In this document: one piece after another, positions 9,278 through 17,221 of the stretch
How the letters are laid out: every line of letters begins with the position of its first letter
Position numbering within the stretch: the stretch's first letter is position 1
Assembly: GCA_016735295.1 (NCBI GenBank)
Contig: JAERRU010000015.1
Coordinates: forward strand, 1-64,000
Reading direction: 5' to 3'
From: SAR324 cluster bacterium
Lineage (GTDB): Bacteria > SAR324 > XYD2-FULL-50-16 > JAERRU01
Length of the DNA: 64,000 nt
Made by a program: the position numbers and the translations under genes
The notes under the pieces: generated by a model
What the model saw: only the letters and a program-made list of their open reading frames with translations
Told to the model about the DNA's origin: nothing
Databases searched by the model: none

Positions 9278-10666
9278 TTATATATTACGACTCTGCCATA
9301 TTTTTAAAAAATCACCCAACAAATAAAGTGATCCTGTGATTACTAAAAGAGCAAATTCTTTGTATTTATCCTTTTTGATAGACTTCACAAACTCGGCTAA
9401 CTCAAGAGGCTTATTGGTAGTTAGTTTATGGGCTTCTAACTCCTTTTTGATAATATCAGCTGGTTTTGCTCTTTGGTTAGCCAATTTTAATGGTTGATAG
9501 GTGATTTTATGAAAATTATATTTATTATATGACAAACTCAAGCTCTTATCTTCCATCCAACATGTAGCTAGTAAAATTTTTTGTGATGAATGCTTATCCT
9601 TTAAATATTGAAATAAAGATTCAATCCCACTATCATTATGGGCAGCGTCAATCAATATAGCAGGCTTTTGAGAAATATATTCAAGTCGTCCAGGCCAGTC
9701 TATTTTTTTTAAAGTTTTCCTAATTTGAGACGCTCCTAGATAGCCCTTAGCCCCTACTAAATAATAATAGATCGCTAAAGCAGTAGCCGTATTTTGCCAT
9801 TGATAAGCTCCTACTAGCTTTAGGCTTTTCAGCTCACACTGCTGGCTAATTTGTTGATTATTATCAATCGATTTTTTAAAATTAGTATAGAATATTTTTT
9901 TATTGTGATCCCCGTCATGAATATATTTATAACCAAAATCTTTTCCATAATAATAAAAATCTTTCCTAACCGAATGCTCCCTAATAGCTTTTAGCACCTC
10001 AGGCGATTGTTTAGCGATAAAACAAGGAGCACCAGTTTTTACTATACCTAGCTTTTCTTTAGTTATCAAAGCTAAACTATTTCCTAAATACTTTTGATGA
10101 TCATAAGATATACTAGTAATCGCCACCAAATGGGGCACCACCACGTTAGTGGCATCTAGACGGCCGCCCAAGCCAGTTTCTACCAACATATAATCAACTT
10201 TTTTAAGCTTCGCCCAAACAAAAAACATCGCTATTTGAGCCTCAAAAAAGGTTGGTCTTATCTGCCACCTTTTAGGAAGATGGCAATTATCATCATTGAT
10301 GGAGCAAGCTTGCCAAACCCTACCTAAAACAAATGATAATTCTTGATTATTAATAGATTTGCCTTGATAACGAAATCTTTCATTAAATTCAATTAAGTGC
10401 GGGGAAACGGTGCTAGCTACTCTATATCCAGCAGCGATTAACAAAGATTCTAAAGTAATAATGCTTGAACCCTTGCCATTAGTGCCCGCAAAATGAATAA
10501 TTAAAGTGCCTTGGTGGGGATTATCTAGCTTAGCCAAAAGACGCTTAATGGTGCTTAACCCTAACTTAATATTAAATGCTCCTAAATTATAGAGAAAATC
10601 TATCCCTAATTTAGTATTAGTTTTGGTATTAGCATTAGCATTAATTTTAGCCACCTCGTCTAGCAT
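9278..10666 (-). CDS. folC: Bifunctional dihydrofolate synthase / folylpolyglutamate synthase
   Basis: Adds glutamate to dihydropteroate and then to reduced folates. The Mur-ligase-type P-loop GTNGKGS is at residues 61-67, followed by the folate-binding block STVSPHLIEFNERF. The loop ETGLGGRLDATN, diagnostic for FolC, is present. At 462 aa it is slightly long, and the N-terminus carries an Asn/Thr/Lys run (NANANTKTNTK) from a short nucleotide repeat. It lies 32 bp after gpsA on the same strand. Confidence 0.94.
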   Translation of the reverse strand: MLDEVAKINANANTKTNTKLGIDFLYNLGAFNIKLGLSTIKRLLAKLDNPHQGTLIIHFAGTNGKGSSIITLESLLIAAGYRVASTVSPHLIEFNERFRYQGKSINNQELSFVLGRVWQACSINDDNCHLPKRWQIRPTFFEAQIAMFFVWAKLKKVDYMLVETGLGGRLDATNVVVPHLVAITSISYDHQKYLGNSLALITKEKLGIVKTGAPCFIAKQSPEVLKAIREHSVRKDFYYYGKDFGYKYIHDGDHNKKIFYTNFKKSIDNNQQISQQCELKSLKLVGAYQWQNTATALAIYYYLVGAKGYLGASQIRKTLKKIDWPGRLEYISQKPAILIDAAHNDSGIESLFQYLKDKHSSQKILLATCWMEDKSLSLSYNKYNFHKITYQPLKLANQRAKPADIIKKELEAHKLTTNKPLELAEFVKSIKKDKYKEFALLVITGSLYLLGDFLKIWQSRNI

Positions 10667-10698
10667 GGTAATATTATCTAGTAGTATTATGCTATTAG

Positions 10699-11724
10699 CT
10701 ACTCCTTTTTTAGGGGCCTACTCATCAAGCTAATCAAAATTTTATCAACCGATTTATTTTCATAAAGAAGGCTATAGACCGCCATTATTAAAGGAGTATC
10801 AATATTATGTTTATGGGCTAACTGTTGCAATAACTTAGTCGCAAAATAGCCCTCAGGCACAGAGCGCCCCATTAGCTCCAATGCTCGAGAAACCGATCCT
10901 TGCTCAGTAATAAGCTTACCCAATCTGCAATTATGGCTGCTTTGGCTGCTATAACAAGTTAACACCAAATCACCAAGCCCGCTCAATCCATAAATTGTGC
11001 TAGGATTTACCTTAAAAATCTTTCCTAATCTGGTTATTTCAGTTAAGCCTCTTGTCACTAAAATAGCCCTTAACTCATCATTTAATTTAGCCCCTTCAAT
11101 AACTCCAGCCGCTATGGCAAACACATTTTTAACTGCTCCTAAAAACGCTACTCCCTTGACATCACTACTTAAATATAACCTTAAACTAGCCGAGCTCAAC
11201 TTTTCTTGCAAAATCAACGCTAGCTTATTATCTTTTCCCGCTAAAGTCTCTGATGCTATCGCCCCCTTACCCAGCAAACCATCAGGAAAGCAGGGACCTC
11301 CTAAATGAAAATAACTATTTTTAGGAAAAATATCGCTTACCAATTCAGGAATTAGCTGTAATTTCTTACCCACCATGCCCTTACTTATGCCTATAATAAT
11401 AGTTTTAGGGGAAAGATTAGTTATATTAGCCAACTCATCTTCTAAAAATGGAGTTGGTATAGCAATAACTATCAAATCCTGATCAGCTACCGCCCTATTA
11501 ATATCACTATAAACATTTATCGGTTTAGCAAAGGAATAATTGGGTAAATAAGAAGAATATCCAAAACCTTTTATTTGCCTTACGCTATCCTCACCATAAG
11601 AATACAGAGTTACTGAAAAATTTAATCGCTGAAGATAAATAGCAAAAGCACTTCCCCACCGCCCAGCTCCTAAGACTGCTACTTTATTATATTTATTATC
11701 ATTATTATTATCTCTATGCACCAC
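10699..11724 (-). CDS. gpsA: NAD(P)+-dependent glycerol-3-phosphate dehydrogenase
   Basis: Reduces dihydroxyacetone phosphate to sn-glycerol-3-phosphate for phospholipid synthesis. The dinucleotide-binding motif GAGRWG is at residues 19-24. The catalytic lysine region GAVKNVFAIAAG and the substrate-binding GLSGLGDLVLTCYS are clear. It starts at GTG (11722-11724) behind AAAGGTAG. The first dozen residues are Asn/Asp-rich from a trinucleotide run. It is 68 bp downstream of clpP on the same strand and followed by folC. Confidence 0.95.
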   Translation of the reverse strand: MVHRDNNNDNKYNKVAVLGAGRWGSAFAIYLQRLNFSVTLYSYGEDSVRQIKGFGYSSYLPNYSFAKPINVYSDINRAVADQDLIVIAIPTPFLEDELANITNLSPKTIIIGISKGMVGKKLQLIPELVSDIFPKNSYFHLGGPCFPDGLLGKGAIASETLAGKDNKLALILQEKLSSASLRLYLSSDVKGVAFLGAVKNVFAIAAGVIEGAKLNDELRAILVTRGLTEITRLGKIFKVNPSTIYGLSGLGDLVLTCYSSQSSHNCRLGKLITEQGSVSRALELMGRSVPEGYFATKLLQQLAHKHNIDTPLIMAVYSLLYENKSVDKILISLMSRPLKKE

Positions 11725-11792
11725 AATCTACCTTTATTATGCTGCATCTCAAAACAGGCATATCAACAGCCTTAACTATCATGCATGATAAT

Positions 11793-12560
11793 TTATTCGC
11801 GTCTATCTTCTCCCCCTTTGCGTCTATCATCTTTGTGTGTTCTCCTATCGTTTTTATATTTTCGCCTCTCATCTTGTTTATTTAGGTCTTTATCATCGGT
11901 ATGGGTTCTTCTATCGTTTTCATGCCTTCTCCTATCGTGATAATTATTTTGTTCACTATTCTCATTATCTTCATCCATCATCAATTCTTGGCGGCTACTA
12001 ACAACTTTATCAATTAAACCATATTTTAGGGCCTCTTTAGCGCTAAACCAGTTATCTCGATCCATATCTTTCAAAATTTTGTCTATTTTTTTACCAGTCA
12101 CACTTTTATAAATTTTGGCTATCTGGTGCCTCACTTTAATTATTTGTTGTGATCTTATCTCAATATCACTCGCTGGGGCTTGCATATTGCCTGATAGAGA
12201 TGGTTGATGGATCATAATTCTGGCACTAGGCAAAGCAAATTTTCTACCCTTATCGCCGGTTAAAGAAATGATAGAGCCCATGCTAGCTGATAAGCCCATC
12301 ACTAAAGTTGTGATTGGACAGGTGATTAAATTAAGCATATCAAAAATAGCAAATCCGCTATAAACATCACCACCTGGTGAATTAATCATTACTAGCACCC
12401 TTTTATTAGGATTATCATTTTCTAAAATTAAGATATCTTTAATCACCCGATCAGCTAATTTATCATCAACCGGTTTTGATATTATGATAGTGCGTGTTTC
12501 TAATAAAAACTTATCTTCAGATTTATTAGCATTTTTACACTGCTTAGTATGTTTTGTCAT
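11793..12560 (-). CDS. clpP: ClpP-type serine protease with a charged C-terminal tail
   Basis: Proteolytic subunit of an ATP-dependent Clp protease. The complete catalytic triad is visible: S93 in SASMGS, H118 in IMIHQPS and D169 in DRDNWFS, with spacing close to that of E. coli (97/122/171). The oxyanion strand NSPGGDVYSG is intact. The core ends near residue 195. About 60 more residues follow, made of Asp/Glu, Lys/Arg, His and Asn with repeated RR pairs (NDRRTHTDD, NDRRTHKDDRR), predicted disordered and absent from standard ClpP (about 195-205 aa). No ClpX or trigger-factor gene is adjacent, so this may be a second, specialised ClpP. Confidence 0.88.
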   Translation of the reverse strand: MTKHTKQCKNANKSEDKFLLETRTIIISKPVDDKLADRVIKDILILENDNPNKRVLVMINSPGGDVYSGFAIFDMLNLITCPITTLVMGLSASMGSIISLTGDKGRKFALPSARIMIHQPSLSGNMQAPASDIEIRSQQIIKVRHQIAKIYKSVTGKKIDKILKDMDRDNWFSAKEALKYGLIDKVVSSRQELMMDEDNENSEQNNYHDRRRHENDRRTHTDDKDLNKQDERRKYKNDRRTHKDDRRKGGEDRRE

Positions 12561-12628
12561 TGCAAAATAAATTAAAGGTTGTTAGTTGATACTGCTAGGC
12601 TATTAAGTATACACAATGTTTAGTTAAC

Positions 12629-12656
12629 TTGACGATATATACTTTATTTTTATTAT
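12629..12656 (+). promoter_or_regulatory. Candidate sigma-70 promoter for the MCE/MlaD gene
   Basis: In the divergent spacer between clpP and the MlaD-like gene, TTGACG (12629-12634) is followed after 16 bp by TATTAT (12651-12656), about 190 bp before the plus-strand start. The surrounding AT-richness makes chance matches likely. Confidence 0.3.
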
Positions 12657-12845
12657 CTGATTTGATAATATGTTTTACTAATGTAGCTTTCTGTCAGAAA
12701 ATAATAATATTACTATAAATGATAATAGCTATTTAACGCAAATTTTTTAAAATATTTATTTTATCGCTATAGATATTTATCACGTTTTATGTGCAATATA
12801 ATCTGATTAGTAATTGCGATTTACAGTATTTTATAGATTTATGCA

Positions 12846-14420
12846 ATGAATTTTTTAACTAAAATAGCATCAAAATTAAAATCATCCGTTGGGGTAGGAA
12901 TTTTATTTTTAGCTTCAGTATCTTTGTTAATCTATGTCTCTGTTAGGTTAACTAGCAAACGAATTGGCGGAAATGAAGGGACCTACACAATTTACGCCTC
13001 TGTAGTTGATTCAGCCGGTTTAATAGCCGGAACGTCTATTCGGAGTGCGGGAATTAAAATTGGTGTAATTGAAAGAATAAGCTTAGATAATCAACGAGCA
13101 AAAATAGAAATGATTATCATTAATAGCGTTAAACTCTATAAAAATGCCTCATTAGGCATAAAATCTTTAGGTATTTTGGGTGATAAATATTTAGATATCA
13201 ACCAAGGCTCTTCTAATTACGAACTTTTAGTTGATGGTGATGAAATTGTTGTTTTTCGTAAGCTAGGCAACATAGAGCAGATTATGGGAGAAATTAATAA
13301 TATCTTAAAAGACGTAAGAAGCATTACTCTGAGCCTAAAAAATACTATTGGCAGTGAAACAGGAGAAAATCACTTAGCTAATATCCTTAAAAATATGGAT
13401 AGTATTACCTTTTCTTTGCATAATACCCTAGATAATATAGACAGAAAATCGGCTGGAATTATTAACAATTTACATGATACTTTACTTAATGCCAGTGATT
13501 TTAGCCTCGCTTTAAACGAAACTTTAGCTGAAAATAGGCAAGGTTTAGCTGAAATTACTGCTAATTTAGCCAATATCAGTAAAACTTTAAATAATGATTT
13601 ACCCGATTTAACGGGTAATTTAAAAGGAATTTTGCAAGAAAATCGGCGAAATATTAAAGTGAGTTTAGATAACTTGCAAGAAGCTAGCTGGAAATTATCT
13701 GGTAGTTTGGAAAATTTAGAATCAGCTACTCGTAAAATAGACGAAGGAGAGGGAACCATAGGCAAGTTAGTGAGTGACGAGCAAATGGGAGATGATGTGA
13801 AAGACACTATTAGTGGTTTAAAAAGATTTTTAGGTGAGGCCAATCGCATTAAATTGGATTTAGGGGTGAGAATGGAATATCAACCAAGTGCTAAAGAAAC
13901 CAAAGGTTATTTAAGTTTATATTATATTCCTCGCCGTGAGCATTATTTTATATTTCAGTTAGTCAAAGACCCTCGCCCTGCCATTGAAAGAAAAATTGAA
14001 AATGTTTCTGTAACCACTAACTCAAACACATCTGTTAAGCGTACTATAACCGATACTTCAGTTAGTAAATATTTAGTTTCTTTACAATTAGCCCAGCGTT
14101 ATTATGATTCTTTGCTAAGATTCGGTTTATTTGAAGATAAGGTGGGGTTAGGTATAGATCAATATTTTGGTGAATTTGATCAATATAAATTAACTTTTGA
14201 GGCCTTTGATTTTGAACGAAAAGATGAGGGTGCCCACCTTAGGTTAATGGCTAATTGGCGATTTTTGGGAAATACCTACTTAGCGGTAGGAATAGATGAC
14301 CTTTCCAATCAAGAAACTCGCTACCGGCAAGGGTTTATTGGGATAGGGATAGATTTCAATGAAGACTCTTTAAAATTAATTGGCTCTAGTTTGCCAATTG
14401 GTAGTTTAGTGGGTCAATAG
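12846..14420 (+). CDS. MCE/MlaD-family lipid-transport substrate-binding protein
   Basis: Periplasmic, inner-membrane-anchored component of an Mla-type phospholipid transport system. One transmembrane helix lies at about residues 15-36. The MCE domain covers about 42-125, with the typical VVDSAGLIAGTSIRSAGIKIG start and LGILGDKYLDI. Residues 130-330 are a long helical region with Asn/Leu-rich repeats, as in MlaD proteins that form needle-like tubes. The last 190 residues (from LRMEYQP-like VRMEYQPSAK onward) are beta-rich, end in alternating short strands and resemble an outer-membrane or tunnel-ending domain. No MlaE or MlaF partner is adjacent in this window. The 524-aa length exceeds E. 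coli MlaD (183 aa) and is closer to PqiB/MCE long forms. Confidence 0.85.
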   Translation: MNFLTKIASKLKSSVGVGILFLASVSLLIYVSVRLTSKRIGGNEGTYTIYASVVDSAGLIAGTSIRSAGIKIGVIERISLDNQRAKIEMIIINSVKLYKNASLGIKSLGILGDKYLDINQGSSNYELLVDGDEIVVFRKLGNIEQIMGEINNILKDVRSITLSLKNTIGSETGENHLANILKNMDSITFSLHNTLDNIDRKSAGIINNLHDTLLNASDFSLALNETLAENRQGLAEITANLANISKTLNNDLPDLTGNLKGILQENRRNIKVSLDNLQEASWKLSGSLENLESATRKIDEGEGTIGKLVSDEQMGDDVKDTISGLKRFLGEANRIKLDLGVRMEYQPSAKETKGYLSLYYIPRREHYFIFQLVKDPRPAIERKIENVSVTTNSNTSVKRTITDTSVSKYLVSLQLAQRYYDSLLRFGLFEDKVGLGIDQYFGEFDQYKLTFEAFDFERKDEGAHLRLMANWRFLGNTYLAVGIDDLSNQETRYRQGFIGIGIDFNEDSLKLIGSSLPIGSLVGQ

Positions 14421-14486
14421 TAGGTGCATAATAGTTAAATAATTTGATTAAATTTGATTAAAAACTAATTTTTTAAGGAGTAGGTA

Positions 14487-14657
14487 ATAGATACTTTTTT
14501 TTTGATATTGGCTGGTTTATTGATTGCTGATAGCATGATTGGCGTGATTGGTTTTAATAAATTCAGCCATATTTTATCAAAATTTATAAGTAAATCTAAC
14601 CTTAAGATATTTTTGGTAATAGAATTTTTTATCGGTTTGGCTCTGTTAGCGATTTAG
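14487..14657 (+). CDS. Probable small membrane protein with non-canonical start
   Basis: A clear hydrophobic reading frame of about 50-56 codons ends at TAG 14655-14657. It has two predicted helices, FLILAGLLIADSMIGVIGF and FLVIEFFIGLALLAI, separated by a lysine/serine loop. AAGGAG at 14475-14480 is placed correctly for the codon ATA at 14487. There is no ATG or GTG, and TAG lies two codons before ATA. Start is therefore ATA (very rare, known for infC-like cases as AUU/AUA) or TTG at 14502, which is too far from the ribosome site. The nine-T run at 14495-14503 could also hide a slipped base. It sits between the MCE gene and hldE2 on the same strand. Function unknown. Confidence 0.5.
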   Translation: MDTFFLILAGLLIADSMIGVIGFNKFSHILSKFISKSNLKIFLVIEFFIGLALLAI

Positions 14658-14715
14658 ATAAAGATATTTCGGTAATTTGGCAAGTGATCTATTCAAATAA
14701 TATATCCATTTAGTT

Positions 14716-15246
14716 ATGATAAGCGAGGAATCTAGGGTTTATACTAAGCAGGTTATGGGTAAAATTTTAGCCCCTTTGGAATTTTGTAAATTGGGAAAAA
14801 AGCTTGCTTTACAAGGCTCTAAGCTAGTTTTTACTAATGGTTGTTTTGATATATTGCACGCGGGGCATGCCCAGTATTTATCACAAGCTAGGTATTTAGG
14901 GGATTATTTATTTTTGGCAATCAACAGCGATGAATCGGTAAGGGGGCTCAAAGGAGATAAAAGACCGATTAACAAACTTGATGATCGGATGTTGATATTG
15001 GCATATCTATCTTTTGTGGATTATATCACTTATTTTAATGAAGACACCCCGATTAAGTTGATTAGTGATTTGCTACCTAGCGTGCTAGTTAAAGGAGGAG
15101 ATTGGCTTATTCATGATATTGTGGGCCATGACGTGGTTAAAAATAATGGTGGGCAGGTCTTTTCGTTACCTTTTATGGAAGGAAAAAGCACATCTAATGT
15201 AATTGATAATATATTGATTCGTCATGGGAAAGGAGAAAAAAGTTGA
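14716..15246 (+). CDS. hldE: D-glycero-beta-D-manno-heptose 1-phosphate adenylyltransferase
   Basis: Activates heptose 1-phosphate with ATP to give ADP-heptose for the LPS inner core. The cytidylyltransferase-type motif TNGCFDILHAGH is at residues 40-51, with the HxGH nucleotide site at 48-51. The downstream NSDESVRGLKGDKRPIN matches the RfaE domain II family. Only the adenylyltransferase half is present (176 aa), so the kinase half must be encoded elsewhere, as in organisms with split HldA/HldC. Residues 1-13 may be an extension, with a second possible start at M14. It overlaps the next gene by 23 bp. Confidence 0.92.
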   Translation: MISEESRVYTKQVMGKILAPLEFCKLGKKLALQGSKLVFTNGCFDILHAGHAQYLSQARYLGDYLFLAINSDESVRGLKGDKRPINKLDDRMLILAYLSFVDYITYFNEDTPIKLISDLLPSVLVKGGDWLIHDIVGHDVVKNNGGQVFSLPFMEGKSTSNVIDNILIRHGKGEKS

Positions 15247-15442
15247 TTGTTTCAAGTGTCAACATTTTATCATCACGTGGGATAAGAAGGCTCCTTATGG
15301 TTGTCGAATATTTAACTTTAAAACAAGCAAGCTACCTTCAATCATAGTTAAGAAAAATTCTAATCAGGATTGTCAATTTTTCAAAGTTAAGCAAAAAAAG
15401 CTGGGGGGTGGTGATAAAATAAAAGGTGATTCTGATAATTAA
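15224..15442 (+). CDS. Small Cys-rich, probably metal-binding protein
   Basis: A 72-residue protein beginning inside the end of hldE (23-bp overlap, other frame) behind the purine-rich run CATGGGAAAGGAG. It has CFKCQHF near the N-terminus, YGCRIF in the middle and DCQFFK near residue 50, four cysteines in all. This C-x2-C...YGC...C pattern recurs in short proteins of Beta- and Deltaproteobacteria, sometimes mislabelled as uracil-DNA glycosylase. A zinc-binding fold is inferred. The C-terminal 20 residues are Lys/Gly/Asp-rich. Its tight coupling to hldE suggests cotranslation. Function unknown. Confidence 0.65.
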   Translation: MGKEKKVDCFKCQHFIITWDKKAPYGCRIFNFKTSKLPSIIVKKNSNQDCQFFKVKQKKLGGGDKIKGDSDN

Positions 15443-15455
15443 TACTATTTTATCA

Positions 15456-16346
15456 TTTTAGAAAATATAAATTTAGATGACCCAGCTTGAACATACCAAA
15501 ATTACCAAGCACCGGATATTATGTAAAGCGTTATGTCTGTGTGAAAAATATAAATTTAGATGCCCCAGCTTGAATATACCAAAATTATCAAGCACCGGAT
15601 ATTATGTGAGCCGTTATGGTCTGTGTGAAAAAATTTGAATTTAGATGACCCAGCTTGAATATACCCAAATTACCAAGCACCGGATATTATGTGCGCCGTT
15701 ATGTCTGTGTATAAAATTTGAATTTAGATGACCCAGCTTGAACATACCAAAATTATCAAGCACCGGATATTATGTGAACCGTTATGGTCTGTGTATAAAA
15801 TTTGAATTTAGATGACCCAGCTTGAATATACCAAAATTACCAAATGCCAGATATTATGTGAGGCGTTATGTCTGTGTATAAAATTTGAATTTAGATGACC
15901 CAGCTTGAATATACCAAAATTATCAAGCACCGGATATTATGTGAGGCGTTATGTCTGTGTATAAAATTTGAATTTAGATGACCCAGCTTGAATATACCAA
16001 AATTACCAAATGCCGGATATTATGTGAGGCGTTATGTCTGTGTGAAAAATATAAATTTAGATGACCCAGCCTGAATATACCAAAATTACCAAGCACCGGA
16101 TATTATGTGAGCCGTTATGTCTGTGTGAAAAATATAAATTTAGATGACCCAGCCTGAATATACCAAAATTACCAAGCACCGGATATTATGTGAGGCGTTA
16201 TGTCTGTGTGAAAAATATAAATTTAGATGACCCAGCTTGAATATACCAAAATTACCAAGCACCGGATATTATGTAAAGCGTTATGTCTATGTATAAAATA
16301 TAAATTTAGATGACCCAGCTTGAACATACCAAAATTACCAAATACC
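15456..16346. repeat. Eleven-copy 83-bp tandem repeat array
   Basis: The core gatgacccagcttgaa recurs at 15476, 15559 (variant gatgccc), 15644, 15727, 15811, 15894, 15977, 16060, 16143, 16226 and 16309, with spacings of 83-85 bp. Each unit continues with taccaaaattacc, an accggatattatgtg block and ttatgtctgtgt. Two linker subtypes exist: gaaaaatataaattt at both ends and tataaaatttgaattt in the middle units. The last, partial unit runs into the final codons of the minus-strand SNase-like gene, including its stop (16335-16337). Because 83 is not a multiple of three no long frame is maintained. It is a minisatellite in about 890 bp that otherwise contains no gene. Confidence 0.95.
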
Positions 16347-16982
16347 TGATTTATTTTTTCTAGCGATATCTTCAGCTTTAATAAATTCAGGAATAATATC
16401 TCTTTGTTTTTTGGGGAGAATATAGGGGGATAACCCATTTTTGATTATCCAATAATTCAAAGATTTACTCAAATCTTTCACATCGGCGTTTGGTAAAAAT
16501 AATACTCCGCTTAGTACTCGCCCAGCAGCTTTCATTTCAAAGATAAGGGATAATTCTTTATTTTTAGTTATTTTATTGATGATATGGGCGATTTTAGCAT
16601 TTTTTTGTTTATTTAATTTTTTCGATTTGGTGGCCAAAGGATTAAAAGATATTCCTTCTAGGGAGATGGCTATCCAAGAATTTTTTTCATTTTTAAAATT
16701 AATATCAACATCTTGGCTTAACAGAGTATAAACGTTTCTATCTTCTATCAGCATCCAAATAAGATTACCGGAAAGTTTAATAATTTGGGCATCAATTAAC
16801 TGTTTTTTCCCCGGAAAAGGCCTAACTAGCCCTTTAACGCTTTTGGCATTACGATTAACTTTTGTGTAGCGATAAACTTGAATTTTTTCATCATAATATC
16901 CGCCATATTCATCAAGTTTTTCATCTTCACAGCTAGGCAGTATTAACGCTGAGGCCAAGAGCATAAAGGCAAGTAATTTCAT
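16335..16982 (-). CDS. Lipoprotein with degenerate staphylococcal-nuclease-like fold
   Basis: The signal peptide ends in the lipobox LPSC with Cys18, giving an exported lipoprotein of 215 aa. The region about 50-215 looks like the SNase/thermonuclease beta-barrel. The C-terminal block PEFIKAEDIARKNKSGIW is the characteristic end of that family (E-x2-AR-x-x-K-x-G-I/L-W). The catalytic Arg-Glu-Arg set of active nucleases is not obvious, so a binding rather than cleaving role is possible. The last three codons and stop lie in the 83-bp tandem array, so the C-terminus may have been reshaped by repeat expansion. It is monocistronic as far as can be seen. Confidence 0.65.
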   Translation of the reverse strand: MKLLAFMLLASALILPSCEDEKLDEYGGYYDEKIQVYRYTKVNRNAKSVKGLVRPFPGKKQLIDAQIIKLSGNLIWMLIEDRNVYTLLSQDVDINFKNEKNSWIAISLEGISFNPLATKSKKLNKQKNAKIAHIINKITKNKELSLIFEMKAAGRVLSGVLFLPNADVKDLSKSLNYWIIKNGLSPYILPKKQRDIIPEFIKAEDIARKNKSGIW

Positions 16983-17221
16983 TATTTTACTATTATATGG
17001 ATTAGTTTGTTTTAAAGTAAATTTTTAATTTATCTAACTAGTTATATTGTTATCTATTAGCGTTATCAGTAGTTAAACGATGATTAATTTTAAGATAGGT
17101 TTGTGGCCTGCTAATTTAAAATATGATAAATAGGTTTGCAAAAATTATGCATGTGTACTAGTTTAGTAAGTAAACTATTAATTAAAGTGCTGTTAATAAA
17201 GTTAAAGATAAAGTATCTGGC

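Noticed and set aside
13370-13849. 159-codon frame on the minus strand inside the MCE gene
   Set aside because: Shadow of the MCE coding sequence; the product is low-complexity Ser/Lys/Leu without motifs.
15456-16346. Array considered as a CRISPR
   Set aside because: The units are contiguous 83-bp copies with no unique spacers, and no cas genes are present.
16223-16438. Minus-strand reading frame overlapping the end of the 83-bp array
   Set aside because: It lies over the repeat and the SNase-like gene end in another frame, and is explained by repeat sequence.
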